From: Kroppenstedtia sanguinis
GTDB taxonomy: Bacteria; Bacillota; Bacilli; Thermoactinomycetales; DSM-45169
Length of the DNA: 64,000 nt
Assembly (NCBI RefSeq): GCF_050433445.1
Contig: NZ_JBNPXF010000015.1
Coordinates: 8,018 to 72,017 of the forward strand
Direction of reading: 5' to 3'
In this document: positions 51,692 to 59,997 of the stretch, one piece after another
Layout of the letters: every line of letters starts with the position of its first letter
How positions within the stretch are numbered: the first letter of the stretch is position 1
Program-made: the position numbers and the translations under genes
Notes under the pieces: generated by a model
Database searches by the model: none
What the model was told of the DNA's origin: nothing
What the model saw: only the letters and a program-made list of their open reading frames with translations

Positions 51692-52699
51692 ATGCAACCG
51701 ATGAAGTTGAAGATCGGACCGATCGAGACAGAGAACAATGTGGTGTTGGCCCCGATGGCCGGCGTCTGCAACCCAGCCTTCCGCTTGATCGCCCGGGAGT
51801 TTGGCACAGGGCTGGTCTGTGCGGAGATGGTGAGTGACAAGGCGATCCTGCATGGGAATGAACGGACGAAAAGGATGCTGCAGGTGGACGAACGGGAGAA
51901 ACCCCTCTCCCTCCAGATCTTTGGCGGGGACAAGGAGAGTCTGGTGGAAGCGGCGCAGGTGGTGGACCAACTGACCAATGCCGACATTATCGATATTAAC
52001 ATGGGTTGTCCCGTGCCCAAGGTGATCAAGTGCGATGCCGGTGCCCGCTGGCTCCTGGATCCCAACAAGATTGAAGAAATGGTCTCTGCTGTGGTGGAAG
52101 TCGTCGACAAACCGGTGACAGTGAAGATGCGCACCGGCTGGGATGAAGACCATATCTATGCGGTGGAGAACGCCAAGGCGCTGGAACGGGCGGGAGCACA
52201 AGCCGTCTCCCTGCACGGGCGCACCCGGCAACAGATGTACACCGGGAAAGCTGACTGGGACATCATCCGCCAAGTGAAAGAAGCGGTGCAAATCCCCGTG
52301 ATCGGCAACGGGGATATCCAGACGCCTCAGGATGCCAAGCGGATGCTGGACACTACTGGTTGCGATGGGGTGATGATCGGTCGTGCCGCCCTGGGCAATC
52401 CCTGGATGCTGTACCGGACGATCCATTACCTGTCCACAGGAGAACTGCTTCCGGAACCCACTCCCCAGGAAAAAGTGGAGATCGCCCTCTTGCACATGGA
52501 CCGGCTGATCGCCCTCCGTGGGGAAGAAGTCGCCGTCCGGGAGATGCGCAAGCATGCTTCCTGGTACCTGCGGGGCATGCGGGGAGCGGCCCGGATCAAG
52601 GATCAGGTGAATGAACAGACCACTCGGGAGGGAATGGCCCAGGTCTTGACCGGATTTGTGGAGCAGTGGGAAGCGCGTTCCAAACAGCAACCCGCCTGA
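51692..52699 (+). CDS. dusB: tRNA-dihydrouridine synthase B
   Basis: This 335-residue FMN enzyme reduces uridines in the tRNA D-loop. Family motifs are VLAPMAGVCNPAFRLIARE, INMGCPVPKVIKCDAGA with the catalytic cysteine, VKMRTGWDE and IGNGDIQTPQDA. AAAAGGAGG lies 8 nt before the ATG at 51692. The place between folK and lysS is that of B. subtilis yacF. Confidence 0.97.
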   Translation: MQPMKLKIGPIETENNVVLAPMAGVCNPAFRLIAREFGTGLVCAEMVSDKAILHGNERTKRMLQVDEREKPLSLQIFGGDKESLVEAAQVVDQLTNADIIDINMGCPVPKVIKCDAGARWLLDPNKIEEMVSAVVEVVDKPVTVKMRTGWDEDHIYAVENAKALERAGAQAVSLHGRTRQQMYTGKADWDIIRQVKEAVQIPVIGNGDIQTPQDAKRMLDTTGCDGVMIGRAALGNPWMLYRTIHYLSTGELLPEPTPQEKVEIALLHMDRLIALRGEEVAVREMRKHASWYLRGMRGAARIKDQVNEQTTREGMAQVLTGFVEQWEARSKQQPA

Positions 52700-52811
52700 A
52701 CAGGTTCATAGGATGTAGGTTCTCGGATGTGACGGCACTTTCATCGATTGAAACGGATGAATTTTGACTATACAGGAGAATAACGGAGCATCGCCGCTTT
52801 AGAGGAGTGAG

Positions 52812-54311
52812 ATGGTTATCATGAATCAAGAAGAAGAGTTGAACGAACTGTTTCAGGTGCGACGGGACAAGCTGGATACACTGCGGGAGCGGGGAATCGA
52901 TCCTTTCGGCGGCAAATTTGAACGGACCCATCATGCACGGGAGATTCTCGATGCCTTTGATGCTTTGAGCAAAGAGGAGATCGAGGAGAAGCAGCAGGCA
53001 GCGGTGATCGCCGGCCGGCTGGTCTCCAAGCGGAAGCAGGGGAAAGCCACCTTTGCCCATCTGCAGGATCAGAGCGGGCGCATCCAGATCTATGTCCGCA
53101 AGGATGAAGTCGGAGAAGAGGATTATGAAACTCTATCCACTTCAGATTTGGGGGACTGGCTAGGTATCTCCGGCATGGTCTTCAAGACCAACCGGGGAGA
53201 GACCAGCGTCAAGGCGGCGAAACTCACCTTTCTCAGCAAATCCCTGCGGCCCCTGCCGGAGAAGTTCCACGGGTTGAAAGATGTGGAACTCCGTTACCGC
53301 AAACGTTATCTCGATCTGATCATGAATCCGGAAGTGAAAGAGACCTTTATCACCCGCAGTCACATCATCAGCTCCATCCGCCGGTATCTGGATGGCCAAG
53401 GCTATTTGGAAGTAGAGACGCCCACTTTGCACACCATCCCTGGCGGTGCGGCAGCCCGTCCCTTTATCACCCATCATAATGCACTGGATATGGAACTGTA
53501 TCTGCGGATTGCCATCGAGCTCCATCTGAAGCGGCTGATTGTCGGCGGAGTTGAGAAGGTGTACGAGATCGGCCGGGTCTACCGCAACGAAGGCATCTCC
53601 ACCCGGCATAACCCGGAGTTTACGATGTTGGAGCTGTATGAAGCTTTCGCTGATTTCCATGACATTATGGACCTGACGGAAAAGATGATCACCTATGTCG
53701 CCCGGGAGGTGCTGGGTAGTGACACCCTTCACTACGGGGAACACACCGTCCAATTGGGCAAACCCTGGGCGCGCAAGCATATGGTGGATCTGGTGAAGGA
53801 ATACACCAGCATCGATTTTTGGCAGGAGATGGAGGATGAGAAAGCCCGTTCTCTGGCTCAGGAGCAGGGAGTGGAGCTGAAGCCGGGCATGACCTTCGGC
53901 CACATCGTCAATGAATTTTTTGAACAGAAAGTGGAGGAGAAGCTGATCCAGCCCACTTTTGTTTACGGGCATCCGGTGGAGATCTCTCCCCTCGCCCGCA
54001 AGAATGAAGAAGATCCGCGGTTTACCGACCGTTTTGAGCTCTTCATCGTCGGCCGGGAGCATGCCAATGCCTTTACCGAGCTGAATGATCCCCTGGATCA
54101 ACGGGAGCGCTTTGAAGCCCAAGTCCGGGAGAAATCCCAGGGTAACGACGAGGCTCATCCCATGGATGAGGGTTTCCTGGAAGCCTTGGAGTATGGGATG
54201 CCCCCCACCGGCGGCCTCGGCATCGGTCTGGATCGCCTGGTGATGCTGCTTACCAACAGCGCCTCCATCCGCGATGTCCTCTTGTTCCCCACCTTGCGGG
54301 ATCAGGGATGA
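52812..54311 (+). CDS. lysS: Lysyl-tRNA synthetase (class II)
   Basis: This 499-residue synthetase has an N-terminal OB-fold anticodon domain (VIAGRLVSKRKQGKATFAHL) and the class II catalytic core with motifs 1-3 (RYRKRYLDLIMNPEV; RVYRNEGISTRHNPEFTMLE; GLGIGLDRLVMLL). It charges tRNA-Lys. ATG 52812 follows AGAGGAG by 4 nt. ATG 52821 is an alternative. A terminator follows, closing the conserved block of genes. Confidence 0.98.
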   Translation: MVIMNQEEELNELFQVRRDKLDTLRERGIDPFGGKFERTHHAREILDAFDALSKEEIEEKQQAAVIAGRLVSKRKQGKATFAHLQDQSGRIQIYVRKDEVGEEDYETLSTSDLGDWLGISGMVFKTNRGETSVKAAKLTFLSKSLRPLPEKFHGLKDVELRYRKRYLDLIMNPEVKETFITRSHIISSIRRYLDGQGYLEVETPTLHTIPGGAAARPFITHHNALDMELYLRIAIELHLKRLIVGGVEKVYEIGRVYRNEGISTRHNPEFTMLELYEAFADFHDIMDLTEKMITYVAREVLGSDTLHYGEHTVQLGKPWARKHMVDLVKEYTSIDFWQEMEDEKARSLAQEQGVELKPGMTFGHIVNEFFEQKVEEKLIQPTFVYGHPVEISPLARKNEEDPRFTDRFELFIVGREHANAFTELNDPLDQRERFEAQVREKSQGNDEAHPMDEGFLEALEYGMPPTGGLGIGLDRLVMLLTNSASIRDVLLFPTLRDQG

Positions 54312-54328
54312 GGCGATGAGGGTGATAG

Positions 54329-54369
54329 AAAGCCCAGTGAACCAACCCTTGGTTGGACACTGGGCTTTT
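54329..54369 (+). terminator. lysS terminator
   Basis: AAAGCCCAGTG and CACTGGGCTTT pair over an 18-nt loop that itself contains CCAACC/GGTTGG. The 3' arm ends in TTTTG. Confidence 0.85.
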
Positions 54370-54382
54370 GCATGGGGAGAGG

Positions 54383-54635
54383 CAGACGTGTTGATTAACT
54401 TTAGGTAGAAAATCAGGTCGGGAGGGTGGGACGGTGATTCGCCTTTGCACCCATAGGGCACAAGTCTCGCCAGGGTCGCTTTCCGCTCCCGGGTCTCGCT
54501 ATGCGCTCTTTGCAAGAGATCGTAGCCGAACCACCCTCCCCGTCCCTTCAAGCCATCTTTTGCGATGGGGGCAATGGGAAGAGCGAAAGGGCCGTTTCGT
54601 TTCCGTTATCCATTTTATAGATAATCAACATCCCT
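54383..54635 (-). mobile_element. MITE-like element, copy E (core type 1, inverted, with insertion)
   Basis: The 253-bp copy runs from CAGACGTGTTGATTAAC to GATAATCAACATCCCT, in the same orientation as copy B. The 9-bp duplication GGGGAGAGG flanks it (54374-54382 and 54636-54644). Its core aligns with A and B (CCCTTTCGCTCTTCCCATTG in reverse), but it holds about 60 extra bases (CACCCATAGGGCACAAGTCT and onwards, about 54450-54508). The insertion makes it the longest type-1 copy. It fills the gap between lysS and the phosphodiesterase gene. Confidence 0.85.
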
Positions 54636-54660
54636 GGGGAGAGGGTGAGGAAAATGTGCT

Positions 54661-55563
54661 TTACCGACTTGGCTTAGATCCATAACCTTTTTCTTGCTTT
54701 AGAATCTGATTCAACCGATCCGGGTAGTTGGTCACGATCCCGTCGACTCCCCAGAGGATCAATCGGCGCATATCCCGAGGACGGTTGACAGTGTAAGGAT
54801 GGATCACCATTCCGTGACGGTGGGTGCGGCGGACATCTTCCGGACGCATCCGCCGATGATCATAGCCGACTCCATCCGCATAGGCGGCGACATGGCGGAG
54901 GGTTTGGGGAGTCAAGTAACCGGATTCCTTGTAATGAAACAGTTGGATCAGCGGAATTTGGGGGAGCCTTTGATGGACCCGCTTCAGGCTGTTTCGGTCA
55001 AAGGAGACGATCATCACTTGGGACTCCTGTTTTTTGCGGGGCAAGAGGCGGTGCTTCTCCAATGTGTGGAACAGTTTTCTCTCCAGCTGGGGTCCGGCGG
55101 ATTCCTCCTTGATCTCGATGCTGAAACGGATTTTCCCATTTTTCAGCCGGAGAACCTCCTCCAAGGTGGGAATTTGAAGCCCCTGAAATTGCGGGTCCCA
55201 TTTGCGGGGATGTTGTTTCCCGAACCAAGTGCCGGCATCCAGCTGTTTCAACTGAGCCAGGGTATGTTTCTGCACGGGTCCGCTTCCATTGGTGGTCCGA
55301 TCTAAGGTTTCATCATGGATAACCACCAGCTGTCCGTCTCGAGTCAGATGCAGATCCAACTCCATCCAATCCGCTCCCATCCGCTGAGCCAGCTGATAGG
55401 CAGGCAGCGTCGACTCCGGCGCATGTCCTGAGGCCCCCCGATGGGCGATATTCCACACCTTCTCCCTCGCCGTCGCCTCCTCCATCATCCCGGTCCCTGT
55501 CCAAACAGGTAACAAAATCACCAGTACTAGTCCAACCCGTAACCAGTATCGGTGCGTTTCCAT
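54661..55563 (-). CDS. Secreted glycerophosphodiester phosphodiesterase, paralogue 1
   Basis: This 300-residue protein has a signal peptide (VGLVLVILLPVWTGTGMM) and the GDPD TIM barrel. Catalytic motifs are NIAHRGASGHAPESTLPAY, WMELDLHLTRDGQLVVIHDE and the later FSIEIKEE and DGIVTNYPDRL. It hydrolyses glycerophosphodiesters, possibly lipid or teichoic-acid breakdown products, outside the cell. A second paralogue lies 295 bp upstream on the same strand. ATG at 55563. Confidence 0.93.
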   Translation of the reverse strand: METHRYWLRVGLVLVILLPVWTGTGMMEEATAREKVWNIAHRGASGHAPESTLPAYQLAQRMGADWMELDLHLTRDGQLVVIHDETLDRTTNGSGPVQKHTLAQLKQLDAGTWFGKQHPRKWDPQFQGLQIPTLEEVLRLKNGKIRFSIEIKEESAGPQLERKLFHTLEKHRLLPRKKQESQVMIVSFDRNSLKRVHQRLPQIPLIQLFHYKESGYLTPQTLRHVAAYADGVGYDHRRMRPEDVRRTHRHGMVIHPYTVNRPRDMRRLILWGVDGIVTNYPDRLNQILKQEKGYGSKPSR

Positions 55564-55858
55564 GGGTATCCCTCCTACAGGGCTTAGGATGCCCCTGGGG
55601 AGCGGAAACTCATTCTGAATCAGGGCTGTTGTTCGGAATCAAAGGTGGCAGGATGTATTGGAGAAAGGCTACTCTTCAGGTCATGACCCCCTTCTTCCGC
55701 CAGAACTCCAGTCCAAGCCCGCCGTTCCCGGATGATGGAGAGACGATCAATTCGCGTCACCCGTCTTAAAATGGGAACGGAGGTTCATAGACATGTCTGA
55801 AATCCATATGGAAACTTTGGAGAAATTAATGAGGGGAGAACGCCTGTAACGATAGGGC

Positions 55859-56734
55859 TTACCGTCCCTTCAGCACTTCCTGCAGTCGGTCGGGATGATT
55901 GGTGATCAGCCCGGTGACTCCCCAGTGGATCAGCTTCCTCATATCTGACTTGGAGTTGACGGTATAGGGCTTGATGTCCAAACCGTGCTTGCGTACCTTT
56001 TGCACATAATTGCGATCGATCTGCTCAAAGTTCGGCCCGACACCGATGGCGTAGGATTTGATATCTGTCAGTTCTTGATCTGTGATCGTGGCTGGTTTGG
56101 AGTAGGAGAGAAGCTGAACCAAGGGGATGTTTGGATTCAATCGGTGTATCTTTAACAGACTCTCCTGACTAAAGGACTGGACCAGCACATGACCTGTGCG
56201 CAGGGAAGATTTCCGTAACAGCTGATGCCGCTCCAAAGTGTCGAGCAGTTTCTCCTCCATCCCTGGATAGACATGAGGTGCCTTCGTTTCAATGTAGTAT
56301 TTCTTATGAGGACCGAAGTGCTCCAGCACTTCATCCAGAGTGGGCACACGCTGGCCCCCATACTCCGGTTTGGCATACTGGGGATACTTTTCGTTAAACC
56401 AGGAGCCTGCATCCAATTTCTTAATCTCCGCCAGGGTGTGATCCTTCACCTGACCGCTTCCGTTGGTGGTTCGATCCACCGTCTCATCATGCATGCAGAT
56501 CAATTCACCGTCCTGGGTCATCTGCAGATCGATCTCAATATAGTCCCCTTTCAACCGCTCTCCCAACTGATAGGAGGGAAGAGTATGTTCCGGTGCATAG
56601 GCGGAAGCCCCACGATGGGCTATATTGAGCACCTTTTTCTGCTTGGCGTCTACCACTGAACCGCTTGTCAGGCCAGTCATCAACAACCCCACCGCAGTCA
56701 CTCCCGACAACCAAACCTTCCAATCCAATTTCAT
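55859..56734 (-). CDS. Secreted glycerophosphodiester phosphodiesterase, paralogue 2
   Basis: This 291-residue homologue of the preceding gene has a signal peptide (VWLSGVTAVGLLMTGLTSG) and the same motifs (NIAHRGASAYAPEHTLPSY, YIEIDLQMTQDGELICMHDE, GLITNHPDRLQEV). The start at 56734 follows GGAAAGGGTGGG on the minus strand. Moderate similarity along the full length shows a tandem duplication that has diverged. The 295-bp spacer to paralogue 1 holds no gene I can support. Confidence 0.93.
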   Translation of the reverse strand: MKLDWKVWLSGVTAVGLLMTGLTSGSVVDAKQKKVLNIAHRGASAYAPEHTLPSYQLGERLKGDYIEIDLQMTQDGELICMHDETVDRTTNGSGQVKDHTLAEIKKLDAGSWFNEKYPQYAKPEYGGQRVPTLDEVLEHFGPHKKYYIETKAPHVYPGMEEKLLDTLERHQLLRKSSLRTGHVLVQSFSQESLLKIHRLNPNIPLVQLLSYSKPATITDQELTDIKSYAIGVGPNFEQIDRNYVQKVRKHGLDIKPYTVNSKSDMRKLIHWGVTGLITNHPDRLQEVLKGR

Positions 56735-56885
56735 CGAACCCACCCTTTCCAAAGAATCTCCCATGGACATCCTATCCATTGAGTATTAAGAATGGGTTGA
56801 CAAAGGATGAAAAAAGGATTGATAGAGTCAGGAAGAAGATAGATCTTTTTCTCTCTTTCCTTCTTTTTTATTTTGAAAGAAAACA

Positions 56886-56914
56886 TTGAATAATGGTTAA
56901 TATTTTGCTATTCT
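56886..56914 (+). promoter_or_regulatory. Candidate sigma-A promoter for the toxin operon
   Basis: TTGAAT (56886-56891) and TATTCT (56909-56914) are 17 bp apart, 34 bp before the signal peptidase ATG. Confidence 0.5.
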
Positions 56915-56948
56915 ACAACCAGCTTGGGAGTAAGTGGGAGGATCGGAT

Positions 56949-57410
56949 ATGAAGAAAGTGATGGTCATCTCTTTCGCAACGATCGCCTTTTTGTTCATCG
57001 GCGTGATTGTTTTTTTTCAGCACTTTTTCATCTACGAAGTAGATGGCAACAGTATGCATCCCACCCTCAAAAATCGTGAATCCGTCCTCAGTCGGGAGTT
57101 CGCACTGAAAGATATTGAGGGGGGAGACATTGTCGGTTTTACTCATCCCGACTTTGCGGAGAATGAGTTTTTAAAACGAGTGGTGGGCTTGCCAGGAGAT
57201 ACAGTGGAAATCAAAAACGAACAGGTCCTCATCAACGGGAAGAAAGCTCCATATCCCATCCAGGCCCAAGGGGCTCCCGATTTTGGGCCGGTCCATGTGA
57301 AAAAGGGTCATCTGTTCCTGTTGGGTGACCGACTCTCCCTCAGTGAGGACAGTCGGGATTTTGGAGTGATTTCATACGAGGAGATCCGAGGGGTATTGGT
57401 ATTTAAGTGA
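56949..57410 (+). CDS. Short signal peptidase I, first gene of the toxin-linked cluster
   Basis: This 153-residue S26 peptidase has one N-terminal membrane helix (about residues 5-27). The catalytic serine is S35 in DGNSMHPT, the lysine K76 in FLKRVVGLPGD, and GDRLSLSEDSRDFG near the end. It is 30 residues shorter than the signal peptidase at 7104. GTGGGAGG precedes the ATG. The next two genes follow at 24-bp intervals, so it appears to head the operon with the Yip1-like protein and the toxin. It could be a dedicated processing enzyme, but this is inference from position. Confidence 0.9.
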   Translation: MKKVMVISFATIAFLFIGVIVFFQHFFIYEVDGNSMHPTLKNRESVLSREFALKDIEGGDIVGFTHPDFAENEFLKRVVGLPGDTVEIKNEQVLINGKKAPYPIQAQGAPDFGPVHVKKGHLFLLGDRLSLSEDSRDFGVISYEEIRGVLVFK

Positions 57411-57434
57411 TGAGGATCAACGGAGGCGAAGAAC

Positions 57435-58061
57435 GTGGATAGATCCCAACCGTGGATTTCGATCTGGCTGCACACCCGAGAGACCATTCGGGAATCCTTG
57501 CGAGAGACATCCCGCTTGACGAAAATCATTTTGATCGTATTATTCGGAATGGTCTTGGGTTATGATATCGCTTCATTACAGGATTTAGGAGATAAATATT
57601 CTTTGGGATGGATTTTGTGGGGATCGCCCTTGACCGGTATTTTCAACGCTTGGATCTACTGGCTGGTGATCAGCTGGCTGGCCTATTGGATCGGTCGTCG
57701 CCTTTTCCAAGGAGAAGGGGATTGGGAGGAAACACGGACCGCCGTGGCCTGGGCCTCGGTTCCCTTCATCGCCAAATGGATCCTCTGGATCCCGCAGTGG
57801 TTTCTGTTTGGGGCGGACAATTTTACAAGGTCCACACCGCTACTGGACACCTCGGTGGGATGGTCCGTTGGGTTTTGGCTGTTTGGATTACTGGATCTGA
57901 TCTTGACCCTCTGGTATTTTGTCGTGCTGTCCAAGAGCATCGGTGAGGTGCATGGGATCTCCTCCGTACAGGGCTTGGGGATTGTCTTGCTCAGCTATCT
58001 AGCAGTGATTTTGGTGCTGGCGTTGATCAGCATAATCACCTTCAGCCTTCTGGTGAGGTAG
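57435..58061 (+). CDS. Yip1-domain membrane protein
   Basis: This 208-residue protein has about five hydrophobic segments and the Yip1-like pattern (LVISWLAYWIGRRLFQGEGD, WASVPFIAKWILWIP). No enzymatic motif is visible. The GTG start at 57435 follows GGAGGCGAAG. It sits 24 bp after the signal peptidase and 24 bp before the toxin, so it is likely co-transcribed. It might help membrane insertion or export of the pilin-like toxin. The family is broad and the role is unknown. Confidence 0.75.
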   Translation: MDRSQPWISIWLHTRETIRESLRETSRLTKIILIVLFGMVLGYDIASLQDLGDKYSLGWILWGSPLTGIFNAWIYWLVISWLAYWIGRRLFQGEGDWEETRTAVAWASVPFIAKWILWIPQWFLFGADNFTRSTPLLDTSVGWSVGFWLFGLLDLILTLWYFVVLSKSIGEVHGISSVQGLGIVLLSYLAVILVLALISIITFSLLVR

Positions 58062-58085
58062 GAAAACGGAAGGAGAAACGGGCCT

Positions 58086-58979
58086 ATGCAGAAAGGATGG
58101 AGATCCCTGATCCGGGGGAGAAAAGGTGCCCAGACCGTGGAGTATGTCATCATCCTGGTGGCGGGTGCACTGTTGGCGGGGATCTTATACAATTTCCTGT
58201 CAGGCGGTGAATTGAAGAATACGCTGGAAACGAAGATCGAACAGATTATTGCAGGGAATGTAGGCAATGGCAAAGCCCCTAGGAATGAAAAACAACCAGA
58301 GCCCAAGCCACCACCTAAACCCCAGCCGGAGCCAAAGAAAGAAGAGAAAGACAAACCATGGTGGAAGAAATTCACGGACAATCGGTATGTGAAAGAAGGA
58401 ACTGATTTTGTATTGGACAGCGTCCCCGTGGTTAGCAATATTAAGTCGGGCTACGAAGCCGCCAGGGGAAAAGATATCTTTGGAAATAAACTGAGCAAAA
58501 CGGATCGCGCCATCGCAGCCACAGGGGTGCTTATTCCCGGAGCCAAGCATATCAAACGGGGAGTCAAAGTGGCCGACAAGGGCCTGGACGCGATCAAAGG
58601 GTCTAAGAAAAACCGAAGGGTGAATCGGGAAGGCTGTACATGTCCGAAGGAAAAACAGAAAAAAGGAACCCCTACTAAAGTCACCTTTAGTGCAGATTCC
58701 AAGAAACATGTCCGTGATAGACATGTTGGAAACAAGCCGGGCTGGGAGCATAAAAGCAAATGGACAGTGAGTGGTGGGGAATGGGTGACTTATTCAAGAA
58801 AAACATTTAGAAAACCGGACAAGGTTTCAAAAGATGGAGACCGTTTTGTTTATGAAAAAGAATTTAGCGATCCGATAGGCGTGGATGCAAATGGTGATAA
58901 GCTATATAAAGTCAGGGTAGTAGTGGAGAAAGACGGGGAAGTGGTGACGTCCTTTCCACAAAAAGACTGGAAAAAATAA
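58086..58979 (+). CDS. Pilin-leader polymorphic toxin with C-terminal RNase-like domain
   Basis: This 297-residue protein has four parts. Residues 1-40 resemble a Flp-type prepilin: a basic leader (LIRGRKG), the cleavage pattern G14|AQTVEY with Glu at +5 and Tyr at +6, and one hydrophobic helix. Residues 62-92 are a Pro/Lys/Glu linker. Residues 100-165 (FVLDSVPVVSNIKSGYEAARG, without the last residue) resemble a pretoxin TG region. Residues 198-297 form a candidate toxin domain with KKHVRDRHV (H208, H213), W226 and a terminal VRVVVEKDGEVVTSFP, as in the barnase/EndoU/colicin/RelE-like (BECR) RNases. An immunity candidate starts 13 bp downstream. The pretoxin segment is duplicated at 59623. 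Toxic activity and pilin processing are unproven. Confidence 0.8.
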   Translation: MQKGWRSLIRGRKGAQTVEYVIILVAGALLAGILYNFLSGGELKNTLETKIEQIIAGNVGNGKAPRNEKQPEPKPPPKPQPEPKKEEKDKPWWKKFTDNRYVKEGTDFVLDSVPVVSNIKSGYEAARGKDIFGNKLSKTDRAIAATGVLIPGAKHIKRGVKVADKGLDAIKGSKKNRRVNREGCTCPKEKQKKGTPTKVTFSADSKKHVRDRHVGNKPGWEHKSKWTVSGGEWVTYSRKTFRKPDKVSKDGDRFVYEKEFSDPIGVDANGDKLYKVRVVVEKDGEVVTSFPQKDWKK

Positions 58980-58992
58980 TGGAGGTGAACAC

Positions 58993-59298
58993 ATGGGAAT
59001 GGACCTGTTGATGTATGATACAAAAGGGAATCTGATCAAAGTATTGGAAATCCCCGCCGAATTGCATCACAATATATTCAGAGAGACGGAAGTATGGAGT
59101 AGCTATCTGGAGCTGCGTAAAATCAAAGACTACTATAAAACCAATGTCCATTGGGGAGCTGATGAAATCAAACGCTTTCAGTCTGATCTGGAACAAATCA
59201 GCCTGTTCTTAAGTCCATCTGGAAAGAAGCAGGCTCATCAATTGATATCAGCAATCCAAGTTCACCATCCTTGGAAAGTCAGGATTACAGGTGATTAA
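58993..59298 (+). CDS. Candidate immunity protein for the pilin-leader toxin
   Basis: This 101-residue, mostly alpha-helical soluble protein (DLLMYDTKGNLIKVLEIPAE) has no family I recognise. GGAGGTGA precedes the ATG, 13 bp after the toxin stop, the usual place for a cognate immunity gene. The first 146 bp of its coding region recur almost exactly at 61816-61961, where a different, broken tail follows. A terminator closes the operon. Confidence 0.65.
   Translation: MGMDLLMYDTKGNLIKVLEIPAELHHNIFRETEVWSSYLELRKIKDYYKTNVHWGADEIKRFQSDLEQISLFLSPSGKKQAHQLISAIQVHHPWKVRITGD
59002..59147 (+). repeat. Direct repeat 1a: 5' half of the immunity gene
   Basis: This 146-bp segment is near-identical (about three substitutions seen by eye) to 61816-61961. 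The similarity stops abruptly after CAATGT in both. Confidence 0.9.
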
Positions 59299-59329
59299 CG
59301 GATCGGTAAGAATCGAGGTTTTTATCCAT

Positions 59330-59368
59330 GGGATGCATCCCCGTCGGGGGTGGATCCCTGATTTTTTA
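59330..59368 (+). terminator. Terminator of the toxin-immunity operon
   Basis: GGGATGCATCCCC and GGGGGTGGATCCC pair around a 3-nt loop and are followed by ATTTTTTAT. A similar hairpin stands at 63954. Confidence 0.88.
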
Positions 59369-59458
59369 TATCAATCTCTTTCAGGACTGAAAATGAAACC
59401 ATCAAACCCTCACCCTTTGATCCGGCAGATGATGGGGAGCGTTTGTATCCTGTTAGGA

Positions 59459-59582
59459 TGAGGTGGGATAGATTTTGGAGAGAGAACAAGCCATATCCGT
59501 TATTGTGCAACAAGAGTTGGGGGAGATGTCCAAAGACGAACGGGAAAGCGAATTGTGGAATCTATGGGGAATAGATGAGGAA
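59459..59582 (+). repeat. Direct repeat 2a: 5' end of the CPCC gene
   Basis: This 124-bp stretch, from TGAGGTGGGATAGATTTTGG, is near-identical to 61149-61272, the ribosome-binding site and first 36 codons of the CPCC-domain gene. Confidence 0.9.
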
Positions 59583-59612
59583 TATTCTGGGATAAGGCCA
59601 AGGACTTCTTAA
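59475..59612 (+). pseudogene. Truncated 5' copy of the CPCC-domain gene, joined to toxin sequence
   Basis: Forty-five codons from the TTG at 59475 reproduce the N-terminus of the protein at 61165 (QAISVIVQQELGEMSKDERE). After DEE the sequence turns into an unrelated reading and ends. The DNA from about 59583 on belongs to a toxin pretoxin region, in another frame (FWDKAKDFLK in that frame). The junction marks a recombination event. Confidence 0.8.
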
Positions 59613-59997
59613 AGAAGGACTCGATTTTGCATTGGACAGCGTCCCCGTGGTTAACAATATCAAGTCAGGCTACGAAGCCGCCAGGGGAAAAGATATCTAT
59701 GGAAATAAACTGAGCAAAACAGATCGCGCCATCGCAGCCACAGGGGTGCTTATTCCCGGAGCCAAGCATGTCAAACGAGGTGTCAAAGTGGTAGACAAGG
59801 GTCTGTACTTGGTCAAGGGAACTAAGAAAAACCGAAGGGTGAATCGAGAAGGCTTTACATGCCCGAAAAGCAACGGTTCAAAAGAAAGAAACCTCTAAAG
59901 ACATCCTACAGTATGCTACCAAACGAAGGATAACAATATCAGGGATGAAGACGGGAAAATATTGAATCCGAAAAAGAAACAGGGGGGCTTGTCGTGA
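59584..59997 (+). pseudogene. Displaced toxin 3' cassette (pretoxin region plus variant tail, frameshifted)
   Basis: From about 59623 the DNA repeats the pretoxin region of the toxin at 58086 (DSVPVVNNIKSGYEAARGKD) but lacks the pilin leader. The main frame stops at 59898. In another frame a plausible toxin tail (TKDNNIRDEDGKILNPKKK) continues to a TGA at 59995-59997, overlapping the GTG of the next gene. The N-terminal loss and frameshift leave it non-functional alone. It could be a donor for recombination with the intact toxin. Confidence 0.75.
59623..59869 (+). repeat. Direct repeat 3: copy of the toxin pretoxin region
   Basis: About 247 bp match 58404-58650 closely (offset 1,219 bp), covering the pretoxin region up to the TGYCCGAA cysteine segment. 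Sequence beyond it differs completely, so the boundary coincides with the toxin-tip junction. Confidence 0.9.

Noticed and set aside
53160..54551. 463-codon minus-strand open frame opposite lysS
   Set aside because: It is a shadow of lysS that runs on into mobile element E, with no family resemblance.
55623..55660. Sixth copy of the MITE family (CAGGGCTGTTG at about 55623)
   Set aside because: Only 11 bases of the terminus match and neither a second end nor a target duplication is visible. It may be a remnant or chance.
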